Shown: positions 7,439-16,812, counted from the first letter of the stretch. The stretch is 64,000 bases of DNA from Paludibacteraceae bacterium (GCA_017451525.1 JAFTOD010000001.1:401032-465031), one strand, 5' to 3'. Notes: generated from the letters alone by a model not told the origin. Made by a program: numbers and translations.

Positions 7439-9364
7439 TCAAAATGACTCGGCATAAGTGCACCCCTCACGCCAACGAGAACAGCCATAGCGAGTGCGCC
7501 CACGAATGATAGTACCGCGTCCACAGACAGGACAACGCATACCCGATTTATCTGCCTTCACTTCGCGCACAACCTCAGCAGTCATCTGCTTGAGTTCATA
7601 TAAGAAGTTTTGTGCCGTATAATCACCACGCTCAATAGCACGAAGCTTCTTCTCCCACAGTCCAGTGAGTTCAGCCGATTTCAGCAACGGCGAAATGATT
7701 GTTTGTATCAGATTGATACCTAGCGGCGTGGCGTGGATATTCTTTTTCTCACGCACGATATATTTGCGCTGGAAGAGTTTCTCAATGATAGCTGCACGCG
7801 TACTTGGACGACCAATACCGTTCTCCTTCATCGCATCACGCAGTTCTTCGTCCTCCACTGTCTTACCAGCCGTTTCCATCGCACGCAGCAAAGTAGCCTC
7901 GGTGTAGTACTTAGGCGGAGTGGTGGTTTTCTCTTGCAGTTGTGGTTCGTGAGGACCAGACTCACCTTTTACAAACGCAGGCAAACTCTTCTGCTCTTCT
8001 TGTGGCTCATCCTCTTGCTTTTCCTTGACAAAGACCTCACGCCACCCCATCTTGAGGATTTGGCGACCAGTCACTTTGAAATCAATCTCACCTGCTTTGG
8101 CTAGTACAGTCGTGTTCGACACCTCGCAATCGGGATAGAAAGCCGCTATAAATCGCAAGGCTACCAGATTATACACCTTACGCTCCAGTTCCGAGAGGTT
8201 GTCTGGTCGTTGACCTGTAGGAATAATAGCATGGTGGTCGGTAACCTTCTTATTATCAAAGACCTTTTTCGACTTTGGCAAACTGCCTGCCCCCTTCTTG
8301 CCATCCGCCTTGAGTGGCAGCAATGGTGTCACTTGTGGGAAATAATCCTTAATACCTTGCAATGTAGCAGGCACTTTGGGATAGATATCATCGCTCAAAT
8401 AGGTGGTATCCACACGCGGATATGTAGTAACATGCTTCTCGTAGAGGCTTTGGATAATCTTCAGCGTATCATCTGCCGAAAGGCTGAATTTCTTATTGCA
8501 CTCTACCTGCAACGAAGTGAGGTCAAACAACCGAGGCGCGTATTCCGTACCTTTCTTCTTCTCCACGGAAGTGATTTCTAGTGGCAGGTCCTTGATTGAA
8601 TCCACCAATGCCTGCCCTTTTTCTAGCGACGTGATTGCATAATCATCCTCTTCCACAGGCAGTTGCGCAGAGAAAGTGGTATCGCGGTAAAGTGTTTTGA
8701 GTTCCCAATAAGTGCGAGGTACAAAGTTCTCTATCTCATGTTGTCGTTTGACTATCAGTGCCAATGTGGGCGTCTGCACACGACCAATACTCAACACTTG
8801 ACGATCCTTCCCTACCCCCTTCGCAAAACGCAAAGTGTATGCACGCGTAGCGTTCATGCCTAGTAACCAGTCACCAATAGCGCGCATCATACCTGCTTCG
8901 TAGAGGCGTTGGTATTCGCTTTGGTCTTTGAGCTTTTGAAAACCCTCACGGATAGCATCTTCCGTTAGCGATGAAATCCACAATCGCTTTACAGGCACTT
9001 TGCAACCAGCTTTCTGATACACCCATCGCTGTATCAACTCTCCCTCTTGCCCAGCATCACCGCAGTTGATCACTTCATCCGCCTTGGCAATGAGATCCTT
9101 AATCGTATTGAATTGCTTCTGAATGCCCTTATCGTCGGTCACTTTGATTCCAAACCGCGCAGGCACCATCGGCAATGAAGATAAGTTCCACCCCTTCCAT
9201 TGCTCGCTATATTCGTGTGGGTCAAGCAGCGCGCAAAGGTGACCAAAAGTCCATGTCACGCAGTAGCCATTGCCCTCCATAAAACCGTCGTGCTGGGTAT
9301 TAGCTCCCAGCACGTGCGCTATATCTCGTCCTACGGACGGCTTTTCTGCAACACAGAGAATCAT
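7439..9364 (-). CDS. topB: DNA topoisomerase III
   Basis: Type IA topoisomerase of 641 residues that relaxes and decatenates DNA through a 5'-phosphotyrosine. The Toprim domain begins MILCVAEKPS with Glu7 and has NCGDAGQEGELI (Asp103, Glu107). The nucleophilic tyrosine is expected at Tyr315 in TTYPRVDTTYL. IGRVQTPTLALIVKRQ and NGIGRPSTRAAIIEKL are further signatures. The C-terminus has a zinc-ribbon-like CPVCGRG...GCSRWREGCTY with the four cysteines present. Full length for the Bacteroidetes TopB group. It ends at the shared terminator and probably starts its own short transcript; the 35-bp gap to the upstream kinase gene would also allow readthrough. Confidence 0.94.
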   Translation of the reverse strand: MILCVAEKPSVGRDIAHVLGANTQHDGFMEGNGYCVTWTFGHLCALLDPHEYSEQWKGWNLSSLPMVPARFGIKVTDDKGIQKQFNTIKDLIAKADEVINCGDAGQEGELIQRWVYQKAGCKVPVKRLWISSLTEDAIREGFQKLKDQSEYQRLYEAGMMRAIGDWLLGMNATRAYTLRFAKGVGKDRQVLSIGRVQTPTLALIVKRQHEIENFVPRTYWELKTLYRDTTFSAQLPVEEDDYAITSLEKGQALVDSIKDLPLEITSVEKKKGTEYAPRLFDLTSLQVECNKKFSLSADDTLKIIQSLYEKHVTTYPRVDTTYLSDDIYPKVPATLQGIKDYFPQVTPLLPLKADGKKGAGSLPKSKKVFDNKKVTDHHAIIPTGQRPDNLSELERKVYNLVALRFIAAFYPDCEVSNTTVLAKAGEIDFKVTGRQILKMGWREVFVKEKQEDEPQEEQKSLPAFVKGESGPHEPQLQEKTTTPPKYYTEATLLRAMETAGKTVEDEELRDAMKENGIGRPSTRAAIIEKLFQRKYIVREKKNIHATPLGINLIQTIISPLLKSAELTGLWEKKLRAIERGDYTAQNFLYELKQMTAEVVREVKADKSGMRCPVCGRGTIIRGRTRYGCSRWREGCTYAESF

Positions 9365-9398
9365 TTTATAGTTTTATAGGTTCAACGTAAAAATGGCA

Positions 9399-11738
9399 CT
9401 AAGCCTTTTTGCGTTGCCACCATTTTCTCTTGTGAGTGTCATGACCATAACCATAACCGTATCCATAACCATAACCATAGCCATAACCTGTTTTATGACC
9501 ATCAACACCATTAAGTACGGATACTATATTTGGCAATCGCTTCTGCTCATTAACTTGGTTCAAGAAATTAATCATTTCTGTAGTCGTATAATTAGCACGA
9601 CTCACATATACAGTCATATCACTTACACGAGCCAATTGGAATGTATCACTAACCATCGCCACAGGTGCAGAGTCTATTACCACGCAATCGTAACGTTTAC
9701 GTAATTCTCCAAACAACTCATCTATGCGCTCTCCTTGTAAAAGTTCATTAGGATTAGGAGGAACAACACCTGCTGGAAGCACATCTAAATTTTTGATATT
9801 AGTTGCTACAATAGCATCTTCTAAAGCGTAGGCTTCATCCGCCAAATAACTTGTCAAACATCCACTCGTAGATAAATCTAAGTACGTCGCTAGCATCGGC
9901 TTGCGTATATCTAGACCAACTAATGCTACTTTGTTTCCCAACAAAGCCATAGATATTGCTAAATTAGTTGCCACATACGATTTACCTTCGCTATTAATAC
10001 TTGAAGTTACTAATATAACAGGATTCGTCACCTTCTTTGGATACATGAAACGGATATTTGTTCGCAAAGTTCTAAACAATTCGGCAGAAGCTGAATTTTC
10101 ACCATCCTTTACCGCGATATGTCCTCCATGGTGATTCTTAATCAACCAGCCACCAAATGGAACTTGCAATAATTTCTCAAACTCCTTTCTATCATCTGAT
10201 ATACGCGTATTAAACATTGAGTAAACCACCATACATCCCACTGGAATTGCAAATCCAAATACCAAGCAAATAAGCAGTAATATTTTCATTTTAGGTGAAA
10301 CTGGCGTAGGATTAACTTGTGGCGAAGCAATAACCTTGGCAGGTGCCGCAGTAGAAGCCAACGTCAAAGCATTCTCTTCTCTTTTTTGATACAAAAACAA
10401 GTACAATTCCTCTTTCAATTCCTGCTGACGAGCAATTTCTCTATAACGTCTTTCTTGACTAGGAATATCATTGCGTTGAATCTTTGCCACCTTGAAATGA
10501 TCATCAATTGTTTTGCGAGAAATCTTCAAACTATTCTGAACACTCTGAATACTTGACATAATATTTTCACGCATCAATCTCAATTGGTCCTTCATCTGAT
10601 CCACTATAGGGTTACTATCAGTAGCAGTTCGTTGCATACGCATGCGTTGCAGCAATAATTCATTATATTCTGCTATCAATTTCACCAATGCAGGATCAGT
10701 AATTCCGATATTAGCTGGTATCAAACTATTTTGCTTCGTTTCATCGGCAACAAACTCCTGAATATAGTTAACCAAATTCAACTGCGTTTCTATTTCCGCA
10801 GCTTCCTTCCTGAAATTTGATGTTTCCTGAAGATAAACACCTGCCTCGCTCTCTAAATCCACAATACCATGTTGCTCCTTATACGTCTCCACATCGGCCT
10901 CTACAGAAGACAACTCACTCTCAATCAATCGCAGACGTTCCTCTATAAATCCAGCTGTACTTGTTGCTACAATATTCTTATCAATCACAGCATCCATATT
11001 GTAAAGCTCAATCTGACGAGAAATAATATCTATTGCACGACGTGGCATATCAGTCGTTGTTGTTATCGACACTACATTTGACTCTTTTTTTACTGGTGCA
11101 ACAACAAGTGCTTTTTGATATGCCTCAGCAGCTCCCAATTTGCTCATTGTGCGTATAATAAACTTATCTCCCCGCTTTACAGAATCACCCACTTCAAAAC
11201 ACAATGTCCCTACAAAAGTATCAAAAGGCTTACTCAAATCCGTCACTATATATTTCTTAGTAGTAAAACGTCCTTTCTTTACCTTCACAACATAGTCATT
11301 TTCTCTTACTTTGACATATATTCGATGTCCACCAGGCAACGAATCTAAATACATCGGAGGATATACCACACTCAAGTCTCGTTTTTGATATTGTCCCACC
11401 CAGCGCAAACCACATTTTTTGCGATACTCTACCTGAAGGTTTAAATCCGACACTAAATTCAAATACATATCACGAGATGTCATAATAACAACCTCATCTT
11501 CCACATTCTTAGTGTTGCCAAAACCCATCATATTCATCAATTCTCCTTGCGGATTTGCATCCGATTCAGACGGGCGAATCATAATCTTTGCATCGACTTG
11601 ATACTTTTGAGTTGTAGAGAAGTATGTATACATCCCAAATGCACCACAAAGTGCACAACTAAGTACAAACCAATACCAATTCTTCAAAATACGAATTACC
11701 CATCCACGGATATCTATTTCTTGATTCTCTTGTGCCAT
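9399..11738 (-). CDS. Wzc-type polysaccharide co-polymerase / BY tyrosine kinase
   Basis: Inner-membrane protein of 779 residues (start at ATG 11738, MAQENQEIDIRGW). A Wzz domain begins with a membrane helix (about 23-45) and ends with a second near 485-510. Long coiled-coil periplasmic helices lie between them. The cytoplasmic BY-kinase domain follows with modified Walker A SSINSEGKS (about 579-587), Walker A' VALVGLDIRKP and Walker B DCVVIDSAP. The tail is a run of alternating Tyr-Gly (GYGYGYGYGYGYGYG) before a basic end, the expected autophosphorylation cluster. Such kinases control chain length and export of capsule or exopolysaccharide. The Wza-like gene lies just upstream in the same operon; glycosyltransferases are not in the window. 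Confidence 0.92.
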   Translation of the reverse strand: MAQENQEIDIRGWVIRILKNWYWFVLSCALCGAFGMYTYFSTTQKYQVDAKIMIRPSESDANPQGELMNMMGFGNTKNVEDEVVIMTSRDMYLNLVSDLNLQVEYRKKCGLRWVGQYQKRDLSVVYPPMYLDSLPGGHRIYVKVRENDYVVKVKKGRFTTKKYIVTDLSKPFDTFVGTLCFEVGDSVKRGDKFIIRTMSKLGAAEAYQKALVVAPVKKESNVVSITTTTDMPRRAIDIISRQIELYNMDAVIDKNIVATSTAGFIEERLRLIESELSSVEADVETYKEQHGIVDLESEAGVYLQETSNFRKEAAEIETQLNLVNYIQEFVADETKQNSLIPANIGITDPALVKLIAEYNELLLQRMRMQRTATDSNPIVDQMKDQLRLMRENIMSSIQSVQNSLKISRKTIDDHFKVAKIQRNDIPSQERRYREIARQQELKEELYLFLYQKREENALTLASTAAPAKVIASPQVNPTPVSPKMKILLLICLVFGFAIPVGCMVVYSMFNTRISDDRKEFEKLLQVPFGGWLIKNHHGGHIAVKDGENSASAELFRTLRTNIRFMYPKKVTNPVILVTSSINSEGKSYVATNLAISMALLGNKVALVGLDIRKPMLATYLDLSTSGCLTSYLADEAYALEDAIVATNIKNLDVLPAGVVPPNPNELLQGERIDELFGELRKRYDCVVIDSAPVAMVSDTFQLARVSDMTVYVSRANYTTTEMINFLNQVNEQKRLPNIVSVLNGVDGHKTGYGYGYGYGYGYGYGHDTHKRKWWQRKKA

Positions 11739-11774
11739 ATTTCTATACACTTTTTATTCGATTACATTAACTAA

Positions 11775-12584
11775 TTAAAGATTTCCTGTTGCTGACAACA
11801 CAGACACTACCACCGTTGTTGCACTAGACAATGTTCCAACTAGACTCAACCACAAACTAATCGACTGATTGCTCGTGGTTCGCGCCTGGTTAGGCTCCAC
11901 ATACACCACATCATTTTGTTGCAGGTAGAAATAAGGAGATGCGAACACCTCATCTGAACATAAATTCAAACGAGCAAACTCCAACTTACCATTATTTTCT
12001 CGGGTAACCAACACATTTCTACGGTTACCATATTGCGTCAAATCACCAGCAGCGCCCAAAGCCTCCAGCAATGTCATTCCACCATTATTCAATAAGTAGG
12101 TTCCTGGATTCTTCACTTCACCCAAAACCGTTACTTTCGCATTCAAAAAACGCATCGAAACGATTGGATCAACCAATTGTCCTCTGAGTTTTTCAAGAAT
12201 CATTTCTATCACTTCTGATTGCGACAATCCTACCACATGTAACTTACCCAATACTGGAAACGAAATATCACCATTTGCATCTACTGTATAGTACTGATAA
12301 GTTTGTGTCGTAGGTATATTTTCGCTCGTTGGAGTAGCATACGACACATTTGGCAAATTATAAGGAAGCACAGCTTCTGGATCAAGGGCTGAAACGGTTA
12401 TCACCAAAGCATCATTAATCTTTACACGAGGCTCTGGTTGAGGTTTCATACTTTTATTAATCACAGCAGCACTTTCCGATGTTACTGGCTGAAAGTATGC
12501 CAATTGTTTACGAGTTACACAAGAACACATAAGTACCACCGTCAGCAGCACAAACACAAGTTGTTTCTTAAGCATATATTTCAC
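11775..12584 (-). CDS. Wza-type polysaccharide export outer-membrane lipoprotein
   Basis: A 269-residue exported lipoprotein: signal peptide with lipobox LMCSC (Cys at about 22). The Poly_export domain follows (VKINDALVITVSALDPEAV...YTVDANGDISFPVLGKLHVVGLSQSEV), then a SLBB domain (AKVTVLGEVKNPGTYLL, LLEALGAAGDL, NDVVYVEP). The C-terminus is hydrophobic (LVGTLSSATTVVVSVLSA), which may be the amphipathic outer-membrane helix seen in Wza. It would form the outer-membrane channel for the polysaccharide handled by the adjacent Wzc kinase, 36 bp downstream. Two adjacent Met codons (residues 1 and 4) are possible starts. Confidence 0.92.
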   Translation of the reverse strand: MKYMLKKQLVFVLLTVVLMCSCVTRKQLAYFQPVTSESAAVINKSMKPQPEPRVKINDALVITVSALDPEAVLPYNLPNVSYATPTSENIPTTQTYQYYTVDANGDISFPVLGKLHVVGLSQSEVIEMILEKLRGQLVDPIVSMRFLNAKVTVLGEVKNPGTYLLNNGGMTLLEALGAAGDLTQYGNRRNVLVTRENNGKLEFARLNLCSDEVFASPYFYLQQNDVVYVEPNQARTTSNQSISLWLSLVGTLSSATTVVVSVLSATGNL

Positions 12585-12614
12585 GTTTTATTATTTTACG
12601 AAAATTTAAGCCTG

Positions 12615-12646
12615 CAAAGGTAATACTTTTTTTTTACATAACCAAA
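12615..12646 (-). promoter_or_regulatory. Promoter of the Wza-Wzc pair
   Basis: Minus orientation: TTTG (12643-12646), 20 nt, TACCTTTG (12615-12622), with the extended TATTTGGT context. Confidence 0.7.
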
Positions 12647-12734
12647 TATTTTATTTTTTTATACGCATTTATCCCATATTTATTGAAATTAGCCCACAAA
12701 GTCCCTCACGAATTTGACGAGATTTACAATTTAT

Positions 12735-12766
12735 CTTGCGCAATTCAAAAAAAAGTAGTACCTTTG
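12735..12766 (+). promoter_or_regulatory. Promoter of the SufT-like gene cluster
   Basis: CTTG (12735-12738), 20 nt, TACCTTTG (12759-12766); 28 nt before the ATG at 12795. Confidence 0.65.
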
Positions 12767-12794
12767 TGGCTTGTTTTATGAATCATTTAGTTGA

Positions 12795-13109
12795 ATGAAC
12801 GAATTTTTAGAACCCGAAGAGCAGGTACTCCGTATGATTAAGACGGTCTATGACCCCGAGATACCTGTAAACATATATGAATTAGGTCTTATCTACCGCA
12901 TCGACCTCCCTGGCGACGGTATCTGCAATATAGACATGACCCTCACCGCACCCAACTGCCCTGCTGCAGACTTCCTCGTAGAGGATGTCAAACAGAAAGT
13001 CGGTTCAGTAGATGGCATCAACGAAGTAAACGTAAACATTGTCTTTGACCCCGAATGGAACAAAGACATGATGTCCGAAGAAGCCAAACTTGAACTCGGC
13101 TTCCTCTAA
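12795..13109 (+). CDS. MIP18-family (DUF59) Fe-S assembly protein, SufT-like
   Basis: A compact 104-residue cytoplasmic protein made of one MIP18/DUF59 domain: VLRMIKTVYDPEIPVNIYELGLIYRI, then MTLTAPNCPAADFL with the family cysteine, and VNVNIVFDPEWNKDMMSEEAKLELGF. Members act in iron-sulfur cluster assembly or delivery (SufT, PaaD, CIA2 relatives). In Bacteroidetes this gene is commonly single or near suf genes; here it precedes lpxH and mazG with a 69-bp gap that carries mini-hairpin repeats. The specific client is not evident. Confidence 0.85.
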   Translation: MNEFLEPEEQVLRMIKTVYDPEIPVNIYELGLIYRIDLPGDGICNIDMTLTAPNCPAADFLVEDVKQKVGSVDGINEVNVNIVFDPEWNKDMMSEEAKLELGFL

Positions 13110-13110
13110 T

Positions 13111-13175
13111 CTAACAGCGCAGCGATCTACAGCGAGCAAAACGAGCGAACTACAAACTACAGCGAAGCGATCTAA
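13111..13175. repeat. Mini-hairpin array
   Basis: GCGCAGC (13117-13123), GCGAGC...CGAGCG and GCGAAGC (13162-13168) are separated by GATCTAC/GAACTAC spacers. Same family as arrays near 1.25, 39.7 and 43.1 kb. Confidence 0.6.
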
Positions 13176-13178
13176 AAT

Positions 13179-13970
13179 ATGACCTACTTCCTCTCCGACG
13201 CACACCTTGGTTCGAGGGCGATTGAAAACCCTATCGCTCATCAGCAAACCGTCATCTCCATGCTCAACGAAATGGAGAAGGATGCCACAGCCATCTACCT
13301 GCTCGGAGATATCTTCGACTTCTGGTGCGAGTATTTCTGGCGCGACCGCAGCAAAGAGCAATACCGACCTATCCTCGACAAACTTAAATCACTCACCAAC
13401 AAGGGCATACAAGTTCACTTTTTCATTGGCAACCACGATATATGGACGTTCGGTTGGCTTGCCAAACAAACAGGCGCAATCATACACCGCAGACCCGAAA
13501 GCATCACCATCCACGGCAAACGCCTCTTCCTTGCTCATGGCGACGGGCTTGTACCTAGCAACTATATATCACAGGTACCCAAGCACTTACAAAAGAAAAT
13601 TAAATCCTTCATCTTCTTGCGTAAGGTCTTCCATAACCCCATCTTGCAAACACTTTTCCGTTTGCTACCCCCTGCTTGGGGCAACGCTTTCGGCTATAAC
13701 TGGGCAAAAAACAGCCGTCTGAAGGAGTTGGCTCGCCCTTGTCCTTACAAAGGTGAGGACAAAGAGGAATTAGTACTTTTTGCCAAAGAGCAAGAGCAAC
13801 AGGGCAATCACCACGACTACTACATCTTTGGTCACCGCCATATCGAACTCGACCTAATGCTCAGCCGCGATAGTCGCATCATCATACTCGGCGACTGCTG
13901 GCAACAATTCACCTACGCCCAAATGGACAACCAAGGCAACACCACACTACACAACTCTACACCACTCTAA
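13179..13970 (+). CDS. lpxH: UDP-2,3-diacylglucosamine diphosphatase (lipid A synthesis)
   Basis: Calcineurin-like phosphoesterase of 263 residues that hydrolyses UDP-2,3-diacylglucosamine to lipid X at the inner membrane. All metal motifs are visible: SDAHLG (Asp7, His9), GDIFDFW (Asp44), GNHD (85-87 for Asn-His-Asp), LAHGDG, and FGHRH. The basic segment around 140-160 (KHLQKKIKSF, RKVF) fits membrane contact. The last residues (NTTLHNSTPL, encoded at about 13938-13968) derive from a repeat whose peptide also appears twice inside the FAD oxidoreductase at 36.8 kb, so the native C-terminus may have been replaced. Confidence 0.9.
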   Translation: MTYFLSDAHLGSRAIENPIAHQQTVISMLNEMEKDATAIYLLGDIFDFWCEYFWRDRSKEQYRPILDKLKSLTNKGIQVHFFIGNHDIWTFGWLAKQTGAIIHRRPESITIHGKRLFLAHGDGLVPSNYISQVPKHLQKKIKSFIFLRKVFHNPILQTLFRLLPPAWGNAFGYNWAKNSRLKELARPCPYKGEDKEELVLFAKEQEQQGNHHDYYIFGHRHIELDLMLSRDSRIIILGDCWQQFTYAQMDNQGNTTLHNSTPL

Positions 13971-13988
13971 ACAATTTTACACAACACT

Positions 13989-14771
13989 ATGCACACTCGA
14001 CAACAACAACTTGCAGCTTTCGACCGACTACTTACGGTCATGGACGAACTCCGAGAGAAATGTCCTTGGGATAGAAAACAAACGTTCGAATCCCTCCGCC
14101 AGAACACTATCGAAGAGACTTACGAGCTTGCCACTGCCCTGCTCCAAAATGATATGAATGAAATCAGCAAGGAACTCGGCGATGTCCTGCTCCATGTAGT
14201 TTTCTACGCCAAGATCGGCAGCGAATTGGGCGCTTTTGATATGGCAGATGTATGCAACAAGATCTGCGACAAGCTCATCTTCCGCCACCCACATGTATAT
14301 GGCGAGTTTGCAGCCAACAACGCGAAAGAAGTATGTGAAATGTGGGAACAAGTCAAACTCAAAGAGAAAGGCGGCAACAAAACCGTCCTCGCAGGCATCC
14401 CTGATGCACTACCTGCTCTCGTCAAAGCATATCGCATACAGGACAAAGTTGCCAATGTAGGCTTCGATTGGGAAAAGCGCGAAGACGTATGGGCAAAGGT
14501 CAAAGAGGAAATCGCTGAGTTCGAGGCAGAAGTCGAGAATATGGACGAGGAGAAAGCCTCCGAAGAGATGGGTGACTTGTTCTTTGCGCTCGTAAACGCT
14601 GCTCGCCTATATAGTGTTCGTCCTGACAACGCACTAGAGAAAACCAATGCCAAGTTCATCCGCCGTTTCAACTACGTTGAGCAAAAGGCAAAAGAAAAGG
14701 GTCTATCCCTCAAAGAGATGACCCTAAATCAGATGGAAGCACTCTGGCAAGAAGCCAAAACAACGGAATAA
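13989..14771 (+). CDS. mazG: Nucleoside triphosphate pyrophosphohydrolase MazG
   Basis: All-alpha NTP pyrophosphohydrolase of 260 residues with two MazG domains. Domain one has CPWDRKQTFESLRQNTIEETYEL and KELGDVLLHVVFYAKI, where Glu and Asp bind Mg. Domain two has VKEEIAEFEAEV and EEMGDLFFALVNAARL. It cleans the nucleotide pool by hydrolysing NTPs to NMP and PPi. It follows lpxH by 18 bp and is likely cotranscribed. Its stop is directly adjacent (0 bp) to the stop of the convergent lipoprotein gene. Confidence 0.93.
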   Translation: MHTRQQQLAAFDRLLTVMDELREKCPWDRKQTFESLRQNTIEETYELATALLQNDMNEISKELGDVLLHVVFYAKIGSELGAFDMADVCNKICDKLIFRHPHVYGEFAANNAKEVCEMWEQVKLKEKGGNKTVLAGIPDALPALVKAYRIQDKVANVGFDWEKREDVWAKVKEEIAEFEAEVENMDEEKASEEMGDLFFALVNAARLYSVRPDNALEKTNAKFIRRFNYVEQKAKEKGLSLKEMTLNQMEALWQEAKTTE

Positions 14772-15326
14772 CTATTCCTCTGTTTCCACTGGCGCCTCTA
14801 CCGCGGGGATATACATCAGCACCGAATGAATCGGGAAATCAGAATCACTCTCAACCGATAACTTCAGTTTCATACCGCCTCGCTCCTTAGGGGTAAAATA
14901 AATAGGGAAAGTCACACGGTTATAACCTGGATTGAAACGCATTGTACATGTAAGATTTCCTACAGTATCCGTTTTCAATAGTGCTTTATCAATATCAGCT
15001 GTTGTCAAGTACCATAAGTCCATTTCCGTAGTATCCCATTTCATTTCCACAGCCACAAGATTATTGGTCACAGTATAGAATGTACTCGCAAACATCACAG
15101 TATCACCCAAATACACAGTATCCAATTCATACGAATCATCATCTGCATCATAGATAAGATCCAATGTATCTTTGGCACCTACCACAGTATCACCCTGAAA
15201 CTGAGGATTTACATAAAATTCCGAACGATAAATCTGAGGACTATATTGAGGCTCTTTGTACTCCAAACAACTGGTCATTGCACCCGCAACAACCACTAGA
15301 ACTAACAAGATATAAAACTTACGCAT
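14772..15326 (-). CDS. Hypothetical lipoprotein
   Basis: A 184-residue predicted lipoprotein: signal peptide with lipobox AMTSC (Cys at about 20). The mature part is acidic, rich in Asp, Thr and Val (YDADDDSYELDTVYLGDTVMF) and probably beta-sandwich; it ends VEAPVETEE. I do not recognise a named family. It is convergent with mazG, stop to stop without a gap, and follows tRNA-Leu on the same strand. No promoter was clearly seen; transcription past the tRNA terminator is possible. Confidence 0.7.
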   Translation of the reverse strand: MRKFYILLVLVVVAGAMTSCLEYKEPQYSPQIYRSEFYVNPQFQGDTVVGAKDTLDLIYDADDDSYELDTVYLGDTVMFASTFYTVTNNLVAVEMKWDTTEMDLWYLTTADIDKALLKTDTVGNLTCTMRFNPGYNRVTFPIYFTPKERGGMKLKLSVESDSDFPIHSVLMYIPAVEAPVETEE

Positions 15327-15352
15327 AATATTAAATATTAATTATTAATTAC

Positions 15353-15377
15353 AAAAAATCGGGTCTTTCAACCCGAT
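15353..15377 (-). terminator. Terminator of tRNA-Leu
   Basis: ATCGGGT and ACCCGAT pair around CTTTCA; the A-run at 15353-15358 is the U-run in minus orientation. Confidence 0.75.
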
Positions 15378-15378
15378 G

Positions 15379-15460
15379 TGCGGCATAAAGGACTCGAACC
15401 TTCACTCCTCTCGAAACTAGATCCTAAGTCTAGCGCGTCTACCAATTCCGCCAATGCCGC
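15379..15460 (-). tRNA. tRNA-Leu (TAG)
   Basis: Minus strand gives acceptor arms GCGGCAT/ATGCCGC with discriminator A, a long variable arm and T-loop GGTTCGAGTCC. The anticodon loop CTTAGGA contains TAG, decoding CUA. A promoter in minus orientation (-7 TACTTTTG near 15473-15480) lies upstream. Confidence 0.92.
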
Positions 15461-15537
15461 GTGAAATCGGCTGCAAAAGTAGTAAAAAAATTACACATAC
15501 GCAAGAAAAATAGCAAAAACTTTGCTTTTATTAACAA

Positions 15538-16812
15538 ATGAGCGATACTTTTTATCATAATTTACCCAACGGGGTGCAAATTGTCCACCGCAAGACCACT
15601 TCTCCTGTCGTTTATGTCGGCATAATGGTTGGCGCAGGCACACGCCACGAACTCCCCAACGAGAACGGCATGGCGCATTACATCGAGCACTGCGTCTTCA
15701 AAGGCACTGAGCACTACACAGCCCGCCAAATCATCAATCACATCGAGGGCATTGGTGGCGAAATCAATGCCTATACCACCAAGGAGGAAACCACTTTCTA
15801 TGCGGCCACCCTGCGCCAACACTTCCGCACTACCCTCCATCTGCTAGCGGATATGGTGCTTCGCCCAATATTTCATAAAAAGGAAACCGACAAGGAGCTC
15901 ACCGTCATCCTCGATGAGATAGAGAGTTACAACGACTCACCCAGCGAACTCATCTACGACGACTTCGAAAACATGATTTTTGAGGGTAGTTCATTGGCTA
16001 TGCCTATCCTTGGCACTAAGAAAACCCTTCGCCGCATATCTAAGTCGCCCGATATTGCGCTGAGTTGGATGCAACAGCACTACCGTCCAGAGCGCATGGT
16101 GCTCTTTGTCCTCGGCAATGTCACTACCCAACAAGTCATCTCCGCCGCCACACGCGAACTTCTATCCAATAGCCAATCGCCAATCGCCTATAGCGAAGCG
16201 TCCAATAGCCCGCAGGGCGTCCAATACCCCATAGCCGCTCCAGCGGCGTCCATTAGCGAAGCGTCCCTCACCCGACTATACCGCCGCCACACCCACCAAA
16301 CCCACATTATGCTTGGCTCGCATGCCTACCCTATCGGTCATCCCAAACAACTGACCATGTACTTGCTCAATAATATCCTTGGTGGTGGCAGTATGTCCAG
16401 CCGTTTGTATCTCAGTCTGCGCGAGAAACATGGACTAGTTTATAATATTGATTCACAAGCAGTACCACTCAGCGACACGGGCTACTGGAACATCTACCTA
16501 GCGTGTGAGCCTCAACACAAAGAGCAATGCCTCGAGCTCTGCCACAAGGAACTCAAGCAACTGCGCGACACTGCACTCACATCCTCCCAACTCCAACGCG
16601 CCTTGCGCCAGTTGGAAGGACAAATGGCTATTTCCGCTGAGAATCAAGAGAATAATGCCCTCGCTATGGCCAAGCAAATGCTTTATCACCACCATGCCCC
16701 TGCGTGGCAAGACACCTTTGCTCGCATACAGACCATCACCCCCACCCAACTCCAAGACGTCGCCAACGAAGTCTTCGCCCCCGAAAAGATTTACACGCTA
16801 TTATACGATTAA
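15538..16812 (+). CDS. M16 family zinc peptidase (insulinase-like)
   Basis: A 424-residue M16 protease. The inverted zinc motif HxxEH is at residues 47-51 (HYIEH, after GTRHELPNENGMA), with the second-domain motif NNILGGGSMSSRLYLSLREKHGLVYNI near 280-305. No signal peptide is evident. Such enzymes degrade peptides or process exported proteins, often as pairs; only one copy is here. Residues about 210-245 (rich in Ser, Ala, Pro) are encoded by mini-hairpin repeats (16165-16270) with GCGAAGC twice and GCCCGCAGGGC, an in-frame insertion at the inter-domain loop that family members normally lack. It probably does not disturb the active site. Confidence 0.9.
   Translation: MSDTFYHNLPNGVQIVHRKTTSPVVYVGIMVGAGTRHELPNENGMAHYIEHCVFKGTEHYTARQIINHIEGIGGEINAYTTKEETTFYAATLRQHFRTTLHLLADMVLRPIFHKKETDKELTVILDEIESYNDSPSELIYDDFENMIFEGSSLAMPILGTKKTLRRISKSPDIALSWMQQHYRPERMVLFVLGNVTTQQVISAATRELLSNSQSPIAYSEASNSPQGVQYPIAAPAASISEASLTRLYRRHTHQTHIMLGSHAYPIGHPKQLTMYLLNNILGGGSMSSRLYLSLREKHGLVYNIDSQAVPLSDTGYWNIYLACEPQHKEQCLELCHKELKQLRDTALTSSQLQRALRQLEGQMAISAENQENNALAMAKQMLYHHHAPAWQDTFARIQTITPTQLQDVANEVFAPEKIYTLLYD
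16165..16270. repeat. In-frame mini-hairpin array inside the M16 peptidase gene
   Basis: Units of the form ATAGC, small palindrome, GCGTCC: GCGAAGC at 16193-16199 and 16256-16262, GCCCGCAGGGC at 16208-16218, and CCGCTCCAGCGG near 16235-16246. The reading frame stays open. Confidence 0.6.
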
